From assembly GCA_024280615.1 (NCBI GenBank), contig JAJRPU010000024.1, positions 1 to 7,047 on the forward strand: 7,047 nucleotides of DNA. Direction: 5' to 3'. Positions 1 to 7,047 of this stretch are shown here, piece by piece. The position numbers were made by a program, and so were the translations under genes. This stretch comes from Bacteroidota bacterium. GTDB lineage: Bacteria; Bacteroidota; Bacteroidia; JAADEI01. How positions within the stretch are numbered: position 1 is the first letter of the stretch; every line of letters starts with the position of its first letter. The notes below the pieces were generated by a model. The model worked only from the letters and a program-made list of their open reading frames with translations, was not told the origin of the DNA and searched no databases.

Positions 1-1
1 A

Positions 2-148
2 AAACCCAACAGAAATAGGAGCCAGACGGTCAATAGTGCAGTACCTGTGCAAGGAAACAGACAAGTTGACCCTTCCGTTATAAGAGGTCTGCCACCTAAC
101 CTAAGGAGAATAAACCTGCCGCAAAACATTAGAAATTCTAACGACTAA
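2..148 (+). CDS. C-terminal tail of an unidentified upstream gene (partial, 5' end outside window)
   Basis: A reading frame is open from the window edge to a TAA at 146-148, giving 48 residues with no in-frame stop. The peptide is rich in Asn, Gln, Arg and Pro, has few hydrophobic residues (it ends ...NLPQNIRNSND), and looks like a disordered tail. I do not recognise a family. Its stop lies 20 nt before the PBP start, which matches the tight spacing of the other genes here, and this is the main reason for preferring it. The alternative is the next frame, open from 3 to a TAA at 81-83. It encodes a more globular-looking 26-residue end (NPTEIGARRSIVQYLC...) and would leave an 85-nt gap. Only one of the two can be real, and the window is too short to decide. 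Confidence 0.4.
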   Translation, partial: KPNRNRSQTVNSAVPVQGNRQVDPSVIRGLPPNLRRINLPQNIRNSND

Positions 149-168
149 ATGACTATGTTAAAACAGGA

Positions 169-2370
169 ATGATGCGGTTCATAGTCAAGTTACTTTGGAT
201 AGCATTCTTTAGCGGGATTCTTTTTGCCATAGCCTTCATTGGATTAATACATCTCGGACTTTTTGGCGAATTGCCCGATTTTGAAAGGTTGGAAAATCCA
301 GAATACAACATTGCTTCCGAGGTGTATACCGCAGATGGAAAACTAATAGGGAAATACTACATTCAGGACAGGTCATTCGTTGACTTTGAAGACCTGCCAC
401 CGCATCTCATCCAGGCACTCATCGCTACGGAAGACACTCGGTTCTACGAACACCACGGCATTGATTGGAAAGGCGTCGTAGGAGCAATTGTCTATACCCT
501 GCAGGGCAAGAAAAGAGGCGGGAGCACCATCACTCAACAATTGGCTAAAAACCTTTTCCCAAGACAACGATTTAGAACAATTCCCGACATAGTAATCACT
601 AAACTGAAGGAATGGATTACAGCAGTGCGACTGGAAAGGAGCTATACCAAAGACGAAATAATAACAATGTATTTTAACACTGTTCCATTTGGAGGCACCG
701 TTTATGGCATTAAGACTGCAGCATATACATACTTTGGCAAGCCTGTGGATAGCCTGACGATAGAGGAATCTGCAACCCTCGTCGGAATGCTTAAAGCAAC
801 AACAAAGTATAATCCTGTTCTCAACCCAGAAGATTCCAGACAACGTAGGAACGTGGTCATTCAACGGATGGCAGACGTCGGATTCATAACTCAAGAAGAA
901 GCAGACTCTCTTAAGGAACTTCCACTAATTACTAATTACACTCCCATTACGCACATTTCTGGAATAGCACCGTATTTCAGAGAATACTTACGTAGAGAAT
1001 TGGACGAATTCTTGAAGAATTACACCAAACCGGACGGAACACCTTATGACCTCTATACAGACGGACTTAGGATATATACCACCATTGATTCAAGAATGCA
1101 GAAATATGCTGAACAGGCAATGAAAGAACACCTTTCGCATATGCAAAAACTGTTTTACAGAGAGCATCCCCCAAAACGTCTGTGGAAAGAAAAACGGGAA
1201 CTATTAGTGAGAGTGCTCAAACGAACCAGCCGATATATACAATTGAAAGAAAAAGGATTGTCTGAAGATGCGATTTTTGATAGTCTGCGAAAGCCTGTTC
1301 CAATGAAGATTTTCACTTGGGAGGGCACAGTGGACACTGTAATGAGCCCTTGGGACTCAGTAGCCCATCATCTCACTATTATTCAAGCGGGAATTATTGC
1401 CATAGACAATGCGACTGGACATATAAAGGCATGGGTTGGCGGTGCAAACTTCAGATTCTTCCAATATGACCATGTGTTAGCGCGCAGACAGGTAGGGTCA
1501 ACCTTCAAACCGATTGTCTATTCAGTGGCAATAGAAAACGGTTGGTCGCCTTGTTATGAAATACCCAACATGCCCGTTGTTTTCCCTGAATATGACAACT
1601 GGAGTCCGCAGAATGCAGACAAGCGATATGGCGAAATGCTAACGCTCGCTCAAGGATTGGCATATTCAATAAACACCGTAACTGCCTATATTATCAAGCA
1701 ATTTGGACCGGAAGCCGTCATTGAAATGGCTCGCCGACTGGGAATTAAATCAGAGATTCCGCCAGTCCCTTCCATAGCACTCGGAACAGTTGAGTTGTCC
1801 CCCAAGGAACTTACAAATGCCTATGTTCCTTTTGCCACAGGAGGACAATACAGGGACCCGATAGCCATAATAAGAATAGAGGACCGCTATGGAAATGTGA
1901 TAGTTGATTTCAGGAATCCAAGCAAGCAGGTTCTTGACCAGCGAACCGCTGGGCTTATGGTTGCCCTGTTGCAAAACGTTGTTAATAGAGGGACTGGCGT
2001 GAGACTGCGATTAAAATATCAACTTCCGGGAGCGATAGGAGGCAAGACAGGAACAACACAGGAGCACGCCGACGCTTGGTTCATAGGCTTCACGCCACAA
2101 TTAACTGTTGGAGTATGGACAGGTTGGGACTATCCAGAATTGCACTTTGAAGATATGAAATATGGTCAGGGAGCCAGTATGGCGCTTCCCATATGGGCTC
2201 TGTTTATGAAAAAGGTTTTTGAGGATAAAGAACTTTACTACAAGCCCACTGCACAATTTGAATTTCTGAAACCAGAATGGATTGCAAATCAACATTGTTT
2301 ATATAACTGGAGGTCGTTGCGGAAGACTCGGGACGAATCAACAACTCCTGACGACGTCATAATCTTCTGA
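169..2370 (+). CDS. mrcA: Class A penicillin-binding protein 1A: bifunctional peptidoglycan glycosyltransferase/DD-transpeptidase
   Basis: This inner-membrane enzyme polymerises lipid II into glycan strands and cross-links the stem peptides of peptidoglycan. The 733 residues begin with one membrane anchor (about 4-28). The GT51 glycosyltransferase domain follows (about 50-230), with the catalytic motif ATEDTRFYEHHG (Glu88), GGSTITQQLAKN at 117-128, and KLKEW at 145-149. After a linker rich in charged residues (about 310-400), the transpeptidase domain carries all three penicillin-binding motifs: S444-T-F-K447 with the acylated serine, S500-I-N502, and K626-T-G628. Length and motif order are normal for PBP1A, and nothing is missing. 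The linker and the stretch FFQYDHV...RRQVGSTFKP resemble Bacteroidota homologues from memory. Two ATG codons sit in tandem (169 and 172). An AGGA at 165-168 is too close to serve either one well, so the exact start is uncertain by one residue. The stop overlaps the uvrC start by one base, which suggests co-transcription and coupled translation. Some genomes name this gene ponA or pbpA. Confidence 0.96.
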   Translation: MMRFIVKLLWIAFFSGILFAIAFIGLIHLGLFGELPDFERLENPEYNIASEVYTADGKLIGKYYIQDRSFVDFEDLPPHLIQALIATEDTRFYEHHGIDWKGVVGAIVYTLQGKKRGGSTITQQLAKNLFPRQRFRTIPDIVITKLKEWITAVRLERSYTKDEIITMYFNTVPFGGTVYGIKTAAYTYFGKPVDSLTIEESATLVGMLKATTKYNPVLNPEDSRQRRNVVIQRMADVGFITQEEADSLKELPLITNYTPITHISGIAPYFREYLRRELDEFLKNYTKPDGTPYDLYTDGLRIYTTIDSRMQKYAEQAMKEHLSHMQKLFYREHPPKRLWKEKRELLVRVLKRTSRYIQLKEKGLSEDAIFDSLRKPVPMKIFTWEGTVDTVMSPWDSVAHHLTIIQAGIIAIDNATGHIKAWVGGANFRFFQYDHVLARRQVGSTFKPIVYSVAIENGWSPCYEIPNMPVVFPEYDNWSPQNADKRYGEMLTLAQGLAYSINTVTAYIIKQFGPEAVIEMARRLGIKSEIPPVPSIALGTVELSPKELTNAYVPFATGGQYRDPIAIIRIEDRYGNVIVDFRNPSKQVLDQRTAGLMVALLQNVVNRGTGVRLRLKYQLPGAIGGKTGTTQEHADAWFIGFTPQLTVGVWTGWDYPELHFEDMKYGQGASMALPIWALFMKKVFEDKELYYKPTAQFEFLKPEWIANQHCLYNWRSLRKTRDESTTPDDVIIF

Positions 2371-4145
2371 TGGGCAGGGAAAAGATATTAAGCAGGTTAG
2401 AGACATTCCCGGAGGAACCCGGAGTATATATGTTTAAAGATGAAACCGGGAATATATTATACATTGGCAAGGCTCGTAACCTAAAAGCCCGTTTAAAACA
2501 GTATGCCAGTCTGCACATTCCCAATCGTAAAACTCAGTTGCTCGTCAGTAAAGTCCATGACATTGATTACATAATCACTGAAAGCGAAGAGGAAGCCTTC
2601 CTTCTGGAACAAGCACTTATCCAAAAACACACCCCGCCATATAATGTAATGTGGAGAGACGGGAAATCCTACCCATATATATGCATACTGAAGGAACGGT
2701 TCCCACGGGTAGTAATTATGAGAAGACCTTCAGAAGACAAAGCAGAATGCTACGGTCCTTATACGTCAAAAGGCTTACTGGAAGAACTCTATAATCTAAT
2801 AAGAGAACTATTCCCATTGCGAACATGCTCTTATAACCTTTCTGAAGAAAACATAAAAAAGGGCAAGTTTAAGAAGTGCTTAGAGTATCACATTGGCAAG
2901 TGCAAAGCCCCGTGCGTCGGCTTACAATCAGAAGAGGATTATAACCAGACGATAGCACAGGTAAGGAAAATCTTAAAGGGAAATATTGACCCAGTGATAA
3001 AATATCTCAATGAAGCAAAACAGAAAGCAGTTGAGAATCTGGAATTTGAAAAAGCAGAAGAAATCAAGCAGAAAATCAATTTATTAAAGCGATATGAGGA
3101 AAAGGCAACCATCGTTCGTGGGTTCCGTGCCGACATAGACGTTATCGCATATAAGGCAACCGATAAAATGGCTTTTGTTCACTACATGCAAATTAGGAAC
3201 GGCATGGTTGTTTTGACACATAACCTGAAAGTTGCGAAGAAACTGAATGAAACAGATGAGGAATTGCTTGCAAATGCTATAATCCAACTACGTAATCGGT
3301 TCAAAAGCAACGTGAAAGAAGTGATTATTCCTTTTGACACAGGCATTAAGATTGAGGGAGTTGAGTTAATCGTTCCAGTTCGTGGCGATAAATCCATATT
3401 GTTGCAGGTCGCAGAGAAAAACTTGAATGCATATATAGACAGGGAATTTCCAGAGTATTCAGAAAAGCCACACCCTGCCCTTTCTGACCTGCAAAGAATC
3501 CTTGAGTTGCCCACCGTCCCAGAACGAATAGAGTGTTTTGACATAAGCACATTGATGGGCACTCAGACAGTCGCCTCTCTTGTCGTATTCCTTAAGGGAA
3601 AACCTGCAAAACGAGAATACAGACGATTTTTAATCAAGCATGTTGAGGGCATTGATGATTACGGTTCAATGAAGGAGGCAGTTTACAGAAGATTCAAAAG
3701 ATTGCTTGAAGAAGAAGGACAGAAACCAGACCTTCTGTTGATAGATGGCGGACCCGGACAGGCAGGAGTCGCCTATGACGTCCTTAAAGAATTGGGTCTG
3801 GATATTCCGGTTTATGGCTTGGCTAAACGCCTTGAAATTCTTTACCCACCCCATTCCAAGTCGCCTATTTACATAGACAGGCGTTCGCCAGTACTCTTGC
3901 TTCTGCAAAGAATCAGGAACGAAGCTCATCGGTTCGCTCTGCAATATCAAAGAAAGAGACGTGAGTTAGCCACATTGAAAAGTGAACTATTGGAGGTTCC
4001 GGGAATAGGGAAGCGTCGAGCAGAAGAATTGCTTAAACACTTCGGTTCAATCAAGAGAATAAAAGAGGCATCCTTTGAGGAGATAGCGGAAGTGGTCGGA
4101 CCATCAGTAGCCCAAAAACTTCAAGATTGGCTAAGGTCCGTTTAA
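2370..4145 (+). CDS. uvrC: UvrABC system protein C (excinuclease ABC subunit C)
   Basis: UvrC binds the UvrB-DNA pre-incision complex in nucleotide-excision repair and makes both cuts, 3' and 5' of the lesion, in the cytoplasm. The 591 residues show the whole family architecture. The N-terminal GIY-YIG nuclease (3' cut) has GVY at 18-20, YIG at 31-33, Arg36/Arg41, the probable metal ligand Glu80, and Asn92 in PPYN. A four-cysteine segment follows (Cys153, 170, 178, 182). The UvrB-binding UVR motif lies at about 205-240. The RNase H-like nuclease (5' cut) has candidate catalytic residues Asp391 (ECFD), Asp429/430, Asp459 (LLIDGG) and His520 (NEAHRFA). A helix-hairpin-helix DNA-binding region sits at about 540-588 (VPGIGKRRAEELL). 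The ATG overlaps the PBP stop (TGATG) and has no Shine-Dalgarno, so translation probably depends on coupling or leader composition. Length is normal, and no domain is broken. Confidence 0.97.
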   Translation: MGREKILSRLETFPEEPGVYMFKDETGNILYIGKARNLKARLKQYASLHIPNRKTQLLVSKVHDIDYIITESEEEAFLLEQALIQKHTPPYNVMWRDGKSYPYICILKERFPRVVIMRRPSEDKAECYGPYTSKGLLEELYNLIRELFPLRTCSYNLSEENIKKGKFKKCLEYHIGKCKAPCVGLQSEEDYNQTIAQVRKILKGNIDPVIKYLNEAKQKAVENLEFEKAEEIKQKINLLKRYEEKATIVRGFRADIDVIAYKATDKMAFVHYMQIRNGMVVLTHNLKVAKKLNETDEELLANAIIQLRNRFKSNVKEVIIPFDTGIKIEGVELIVPVRGDKSILLQVAEKNLNAYIDREFPEYSEKPHPALSDLQRILELPTVPERIECFDISTLMGTQTVASLVVFLKGKPAKREYRRFLIKHVEGIDDYGSMKEAVYRRFKRLLEEEGQKPDLLLIDGGPGQAGVAYDVLKELGLDIPVYGLAKRLEILYPPHSKSPIYIDRRSPVLLLLQRIRNEAHRFALQYQRKRRELATLKSELLEVPGIGKRRAEELLKHFGSIKRIKEASFEEIAEVVGPSVAQKLQDWLRSV

Positions 4146-4164
4146 CCAACTGCCTGTTATAGCC

Positions 4165-4172
4165 TAATTTTG
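4165..4172 (+). promoter_or_regulatory. Possible Bacteroidota-type -7 promoter element for the arginase gene
   Basis: TAATTTTG fits TAnnTTTG, the -7 consensus described for the primary sigma factor of Bacteroidota. It lies in the gap after uvrC. About 20 nt upstream is TTTA (4141-4144), one base off the matching -33 TTTG. Transcription would then start near 4178-4180, leaving a short leader before the ATG at 4197. It is the only exact intergenic match I found on the + strand. A six-base pattern can occur by chance in 7 kb, and the host phylum is itself inferred, so this is a candidate only. Confidence 0.4.
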
Positions 4173-4196
4173 CCTGTGAACCCTTTAAATCTTTAT

Positions 4197-5120
4197 ATGA
4201 AGTGGAAAACGTCTATCATCGCTCGGGAAGATGGAGGGAGACGGAGTGGGTCAATAGCAGGGTCCTTCGCATTGTATAACTACATTCGGTTTAATGCCAT
4301 TAGCCCGTTTTCTGAATTTGAAGAATCCAATCTATTAATCCAGTCTGTTCCTAAGGAAAACGACTTATTTAATAGGCTTGAAAACTGGCAACTCTTTATT
4401 AACGAATGTAGAGAAGCTTTAACTAAAGAATTGCAGACTAATAAAATGCTTATATTCTCTGGGGACCATAGCGGCTCAGCTGGAATCTTCTCATCATTTA
4501 AAGATGCCTCGGGAGACGCTAAGATAGGCTTGCTATGGATTGATGCCCATGCTGACCTACACACACCTTACACATCACCATCCCTTAACCCACATGGAAT
4601 GCCAGTAGGAGCCATATTAAATCTTGATGCTAAACATCTCAAAAGAAGGAATTTATCCCCTGAAATACTTGAAGTATGGGAAAGGATAAAAAATGCGACT
4701 GGCTCACTAAGTCCTGAAGACATCTTCTTCCTTGGGATTAGAAGCGTTGAGAAAGAAGAGGCATCTCTTATAAAGGAGCTAGACATTGAGTGTGTTACTG
4801 CTCACGATATTAATTTCTTAGATATTGCTGGTTTGTCGCAGAGAATTGTTGATTTCTTTAATGGCTATAGTGCAGTATATATAAGTTTTGACATTGATGC
4901 TCTTGACTCCTATTACGTGCCGGGAACGGGAACACCTGTCCCATCCGGATTAACACCAGAGTTCATAGTAGAACTTTTTGATTTAATACTTCCTAAGTTG
5001 CCCGTCAGAATTTTTGAGATTACTGAATATAATCCATTGCTTGACGTTCAGGGCAAGACCCTTAACACAATCATTGAAATCCTAAAGCCACTGGGCAGAC
5101 ACTTTGAAGCGTCAGCATAA
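4197..5120 (+). CDS. Arginase-family (ureohydrolase) metalloenzyme, probable arginase
   Basis: This family hydrolyses guanidino compounds with a two-Mn(II) centre; arginase converts arginine to ornithine and urea. Numbering from the ATG at 4197 (307 residues), all six metal ligands are visible: His91 (SGDHSGSAG), Asp116, His118 and Asp120 (DAHADLHTP), and Asp232 and Asp234 (SFDIDALD). The stretch Ser129-x-Asn131-x-His133 (SLNPHGMPV), then GTGTPVPSGLT and Glu277 (EITEYNP), resemble arginase more than agmatinase or formiminoglutamase. Two residues that contact the amino-acid end of arginine in rat arginase differ: Asn130 is His122 here, and Asp183 is Glu185. Substrate is therefore likely but not certain. 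The frame is also open to TTG 4170 and GTG 4176. I prefer ATG 4197 because the TTG lies inside the promoter-like element and ATG gives a usual family length. The gene sits 20 nt before argS. rocF is the usual symbol if arginase is confirmed. Confidence 0.87.
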   Translation: MKWKTSIIAREDGGRRSGSIAGSFALYNYIRFNAISPFSEFEESNLLIQSVPKENDLFNRLENWQLFINECREALTKELQTNKMLIFSGDHSGSAGIFSSFKDASGDAKIGLLWIDAHADLHTPYTSPSLNPHGMPVGAILNLDAKHLKRRNLSPEILEVWERIKNATGSLSPEDIFFLGIRSVEKEEASLIKELDIECVTAHDINFLDIAGLSQRIVDFFNGYSAVYISFDIDALDSYYVPGTGTPVPSGLTPEFIVELFDLILPKLPVRIFEITEYNPLLDVQGKTLNTIIEILKPLGRHFEASA

Positions 5121-5140
5121 CGCCAAAAACAATAAAAACT

Positions 5141-6919
5141 ATGGAAACGCCAGTAGCAATAGTAAAAGACATCGTAAGGAAATTCTTAGCAGAGAATAAT
5201 ATTCAGGAATCAGTCAATGTTCCAGTGCAAATGACTCGGGATGAGTTTGAAGGAGAAGTTACCATTGCTTCCTTCCCCCTGGCTAAGACCTTTAAGAAAA
5301 GCCCACAGGAAATTGCTTCAATAATAAAAGAATTCATTGAAAGCAGATACGCAGACAAAGTCAAACATATTGAAGTCAAGGGAGGATTTGTAAATATTTC
5401 GTTTAGCGATTCATACTGGTTGGAATTTATTAAGACACTGGTTGATTCAGATAAGTATCCCGTCTTCCAAAAGAAATCAGAAACAGTTGTTATAGAGTTT
5501 TCTTCACCCAACACTAACAAGCCCCAACACTTAGGACACGTGAGAAACAACGTTCTGGGATGGGCAACAGCCATGCTTCTTAAAAGAACAGGAACAGAAA
5601 AAGTAATAAAAGTCAACCTTATAAATGATAGAGGTATACACATTAGCAAGAGTATGCTTGCTTGGTTAAAGTGGGGTAACGGAATCACCCCTGAGAAAGC
5701 CGGCAAGAAAGGAGACCATCTCATAGGCGACTTTTATGTAATGTTTGAAAAAGAGTATAAGAAACAAGTTGAGGAGTTGATGAATAAGGGCATGTCCAAG
5801 GAGGAGGCAATGGAGAAAGCCCCTTTAATGCAGGAAGCCAGAGAGTTATTGAGGCGATGGGAATCAGGAGACCCTGAAGTCCTGAAAGTATGGCGGATGC
5901 TAAACGATTGGGTTCTGAAAGGTTTTGACGAAACATATAAACGTTTGGGCATTGAATTTGACCACATTGATTATGAATCAGAAACTTATAAACTCGGAAA
6001 GGAAATCGTCCGGGAAGGTCTTGAAAAAGGCATTTTCTATCAAAAAGAAGATGGGTCCGTGTGGATTGACCTGACCGACGTTGGGCTTGATCACAAACTG
6101 CTATTGCGCTCAGATGGAACAAGCGTCTATATAACCCAAGACCTTGGAACCATTGAACTGCGTTGGAACAGATATAAGATGGACCTGATGATTTATGTTG
6201 TCGCAGAAGAACAAGAATATCACTTCAAGGTTCTTCAAGCGATTCTTAAGAAATTGGGCAGACCATACGCCGACAAGATTTATCATCTTTCCTATGCAAT
6301 GGTTGACCTGCCCACAGGCAAAATGAAATCAAGAGAAGGAACTGTTATAGATGCTGACGACTTGCTTGATGAACTGCACCAACTGGCATATGAAAAAATA
6401 AACGAATCACCCAAGACAGCATCCTTGTCGGAGGAAGAAAAACACGACCTTGCGGAAAAAATAGCCCTTGGAGCAATCAAATTCTATATGCTACGTGTTG
6501 ACCCTAAAAAACGAATACTGTTCAGGAAAGAAGAGGCTTTAGATTTTGAGGGCTATACAGGTCCATTTGTCCAATACACCCACGCCAGAATAGTGTCCCT
6601 CTGGGAAAAAGCCCAAGACAAACCTGCAAGTGCTGATTTTAACTACGAGTTTAACAGGTTTGAGAGGCAATTGCTTAAACTGATGGCATTTTACGGAGAG
6701 GTCCTGCAAGAAGCCACCCGTAAATATGACCCCTCTGCACTAACTAACTTCTTGTATCGTCTTGCAAAAGAATTTAACAGGTATTATGCCAACACTCCGA
6801 TTGTCAAGGAAACAGATTCATTAGCGCGGTCAGCACGACTGCTTCTATCCAGAGCAATTCAACAAATTCTGAATGATGGAGCATCTACTCTTGGAATACC
6901 ACTTCCAGATAAAATGTGA
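5141..6919 (+). CDS. argS: Arginine--tRNA ligase (arginyl-tRNA synthetase, class I)
   Basis: This cytoplasmic enzyme activates arginine with ATP and charges tRNA-Arg. In ArgS, activation itself needs bound tRNA, a known family property. The 592 residues contain the Arg-specific N-terminal tRNA-recognition domain (about 1-110). The Rossmann catalytic core has the class I HIGH signature as HLGH at 130-133, within SSPNTNKPQHLGH. In place of KMSKS there is KMKSREG at 394-400. The DALR anticodon-binding domain covers about 470-592 and starts with GPFVQYTHARI. The protein ends GIPLPDKM, the usual conserved C-terminus, so the gene is complete. The INDRGIHISKSMLAWLK region (161-177) and the long connective helices (about 200-260) closely resemble Bacteroidota ArgS from memory. 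The ATG follows an A-rich leader (AAAAACAATAAAAACT) with no Shine-Dalgarno. With only 20 nt to the gene upstream, co-transcription with it is likely. Confidence 0.97.
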   Translation: METPVAIVKDIVRKFLAENNIQESVNVPVQMTRDEFEGEVTIASFPLAKTFKKSPQEIASIIKEFIESRYADKVKHIEVKGGFVNISFSDSYWLEFIKTLVDSDKYPVFQKKSETVVIEFSSPNTNKPQHLGHVRNNVLGWATAMLLKRTGTEKVIKVNLINDRGIHISKSMLAWLKWGNGITPEKAGKKGDHLIGDFYVMFEKEYKKQVEELMNKGMSKEEAMEKAPLMQEARELLRRWESGDPEVLKVWRMLNDWVLKGFDETYKRLGIEFDHIDYESETYKLGKEIVREGLEKGIFYQKEDGSVWIDLTDVGLDHKLLLRSDGTSVYITQDLGTIELRWNRYKMDLMIYVVAEEQEYHFKVLQAILKKLGRPYADKIYHLSYAMVDLPTGKMKSREGTVIDADDLLDELHQLAYEKINESPKTASLSEEEKHDLAEKIALGAIKFYMLRVDPKKRILFRKEEALDFEGYTGPFVQYTHARIVSLWEKAQDKPASADFNYEFNRFERQLLKLMAFYGEVLQEATRKYDPSALTNFLYRLAKEFNRYYANTPIVKETDSLARSARLLLSRAIQQILNDGASTLGIPLPDKM

Positions 6920-6934
6920 GAATTTAAGGAAACT

Positions 6935-7047
6935 CTAAGACAGGTCCTTTCCACTTAGTTTGATTATAACGTCCTTCAATTCCCTCGCTTTTCCTGCTGG
7001 AATCTGGCTTTTTACCATTCCACCGGAGGAAATGTATCCGCAACCAA
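6935..7047 (-). CDS. C-terminal tail of an unidentified convergent gene (partial, 5' end outside window)
   Basis: On the - strand a frame is open from the window edge (first full codon at 7043-7045) to a TAG at 6937-6935, giving 36 residues. The peptide starts GCGYISSGGMVKSQIPAGKA and ends with a Lys-rich, amphipathic-looking stretch finishing SGKDLS. It reads like the end of a folded protein, but I do not recognise the family. Its stop is 15 nt from the argS stop, so the two genes would converge. A second - strand frame is also open across the region, ending at TAA 6926-6924, but its peptide is rich in Trp, Arg and Ser and less convincing. Too little is in view to name a product. Confidence 0.5.
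   Translation of the reverse strand, partial: GCGYISSGGMVKSQIPAGKARELKDVIIKLSGKDLS

Noticed and set aside
102..108. TAAGGAG, a strong Shine-Dalgarno-like string
   Set aside because: No ATG, GTG or TTG lies 5-12 nt downstream that opens a frame of any length; the first ATG is at 149. In the preferred frame it simply encodes part of Leu-Arg-Arg.
373..894. Long open frame on the - strand inside the PBP gene (173 codons), with others such as 3182-3562 and 5203-5724
   Set aside because: Each lies wholly inside a gene with unmistakable family motifs. Their translations are rich in Cys, Ser and Phe with no recognisable domain, as expected for antisense shadows.
4197..5120. Possible foreign origin of the arginase gene from its alanine codon use
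   Set aside because: A hand count gives GCT 9 of 20 alanines, while GCA is favoured in neighbouring genes. The sample is too small and the other codons are not clearly different, so transfer is not supported.
5103..5140. TTTG at 5103-5106 as a -33 element for a separate argS promoter
   Set aside because: No TAnnTTTG or close variant lies at the expected distance before ATG 5141; the intervening sequence is only A-rich.
6926..6949. Possible hairpin AAGGA...TCCTT as a terminator between the convergent genes
   Set aside because: The stem is only five pairs with a 14-nt loop, is not GC-rich, and has no following T-run long enough to support termination on either strand.
1..7047. CRISPR arrays, tRNA or rRNA genes, insertion sequences, direct repeats or toxin/defence genes
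   Set aside because: Nothing of this kind was seen on reading both strands. Almost the whole window is accounted for by four intact housekeeping genes with short gaps.

Overview
The window is an ordinary housekeeping stretch from a bacterium. Four complete genes lie head to tail on the + strand: a bifunctional class A penicillin-binding protein (169-2370), the excinuclease subunit UvrC (2370-4145), an arginase-family hydrolase (4197-5120, or from 4170) and arginyl-tRNA synthetase (5141-6919). Two incomplete genes appear to flank them: a + strand C-terminal tail (2-148) and a convergent - strand tail (6935-7047). Both partial calls rest only on open reading frames and spacing.

The organism is probably a member of the Bacteroidota or a close relative (Chlorobi/FCB group). 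The PBP1A, UvrC and ArgS proteins all read like Bacteroidota versions from memory. Examples are the ArgS stretch around GKMKSREGTVIDADDL, the UvrC stretch NLSEENIKKGKFKKC, and the PBP linker leading into FFQYDHV...RRQVGSTFKP. None of the four starts has a well-placed Shine-Dalgarno sequence, and the leaders are A/T-rich, as is usual in that phylum. An exact match to the Bacteroidota -7 promoter element (TAnnTTTG) precedes the arginase gene. No database search was possible, so the placement is inference.

Layout: positions 1-168 hold a probable gene tail and a very short open frame that ends on the PBP start. The PBP and uvrC genes overlap by one base (TGATG). The gap after uvrC is 24 nt to the TTG at 4170 or 51 nt to the ATG at 4197, and it carries the promoter-like element. 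The gap between the arginase gene and argS is 20 nt. After argS, 15 nt separate it from the stop of the convergent frame. No rRNA, tRNA, CRISPR, insertion sequence or convincing terminator was seen.

The gene functions do not form one pathway: cell-wall polymerisation, nucleotide-excision repair, arginine breakdown and arginine charging. The only metabolic link is arginine, which is the substrate of both ArgS and, if the call is right, its upstream neighbour. I found no sign of an undescribed system. The points most worth a second look are the promoter/start conflict at 4165-4197 and two substitutions in the amino-acid-binding positions of the arginase.
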